Source of the DNA: Candidatus Woesearchaeota archaeon
Lineage (GTDB): Archaea; Nanobdellota; Nanobdellia; Woesearchaeales; CG1-02-33-12
Length of the DNA stretch: 5,872 bases
Direction: 5' to 3'
Assembly (NCBI GenBank): GCA_003561825.1
Contig: PWVO01000189.1
Location: forward strand, 1-5,872
Part shown: positions 5,870-5,872 of the stretch, in pieces
Numbering within the stretch: position 1 is the stretch's first letter
Layout: each line of letters begins with the position of its first letter
Translations under genes and position numbers: made by a program
The notes under the pieces: generated by a model
What the model saw: the letters and a program-made list of their open reading frames with translations, nothing else
What the model was told of the DNA's origin: nothing
Databases searched by the model: none

Positions 5870-5872
5870 GCC

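Noticed and set aside
5675..5872. CRISPR array
   Set aside because: Units are 7 bases and directly abutting, with no unique spacers and no cas genes in view.

Overview
The window carries three forward-strand genes and, at its right end, an unusual non-coding repeat structure. The organism is most likely a proteobacterium, probably a gammaproteobacterium: the two recognisable proteins, SbcC and RhlE, resemble the Escherichia coli forms in motif order and in many motif-flanking residues. This assignment is an inference from protein resemblance only.

Left part (1-820): a gene for a 264-residue protein of unknown function with a cysteine-rich N-terminal segment. By hand count of sample lines its GC content is about 42-48%, clearly below the roughly 50-67% of the genes to its right. 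Middle (836-4105): sbcC, the ATPase/coiled-coil subunit of the SbcCD structure-specific nuclease. It is complete, with Walker A, Q-loop, zinc hook, ABC signature, Walker B and H-switch all visible. Its coiled-coil arms are extremely glutamine-rich (about 195 Gln in about 725 residues by hand count), encoded mostly by CAG. The unknown gene ends 15 bases before sbcC, so the two are probably co-transcribed. The usual partner sbcD is not in the window.

Right part: a 277-base intergenic stretch (4106-4382) holds an extended -10 promoter with a large dyad abutting it. Then comes rhlE (4383-5672), a complete DEAD-box RNA helicase with all the family motifs and a basic Gly/Arg-rich tail. It is probably transcribed separately from sbcC.

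After rhlE (5673-5872) there is a composite repeat: 13 perfect-length heptamers in one orientation, two perfect hairpins whose stems differ by paired substitutions, then six heptamers of the same NNCGAGR family in the opposite orientation, running to the window edge. The result is a nested inverted repeat about 200 bases long. I see no RNA gene, transposase, CRISPR array or complete toxin-antitoxin or defence module. The best candidates for something new are the heptamer/hairpin element, the CAG-built glutamine-rich SbcC arms, and the unknown cysteine-rich gene next to sbcC.
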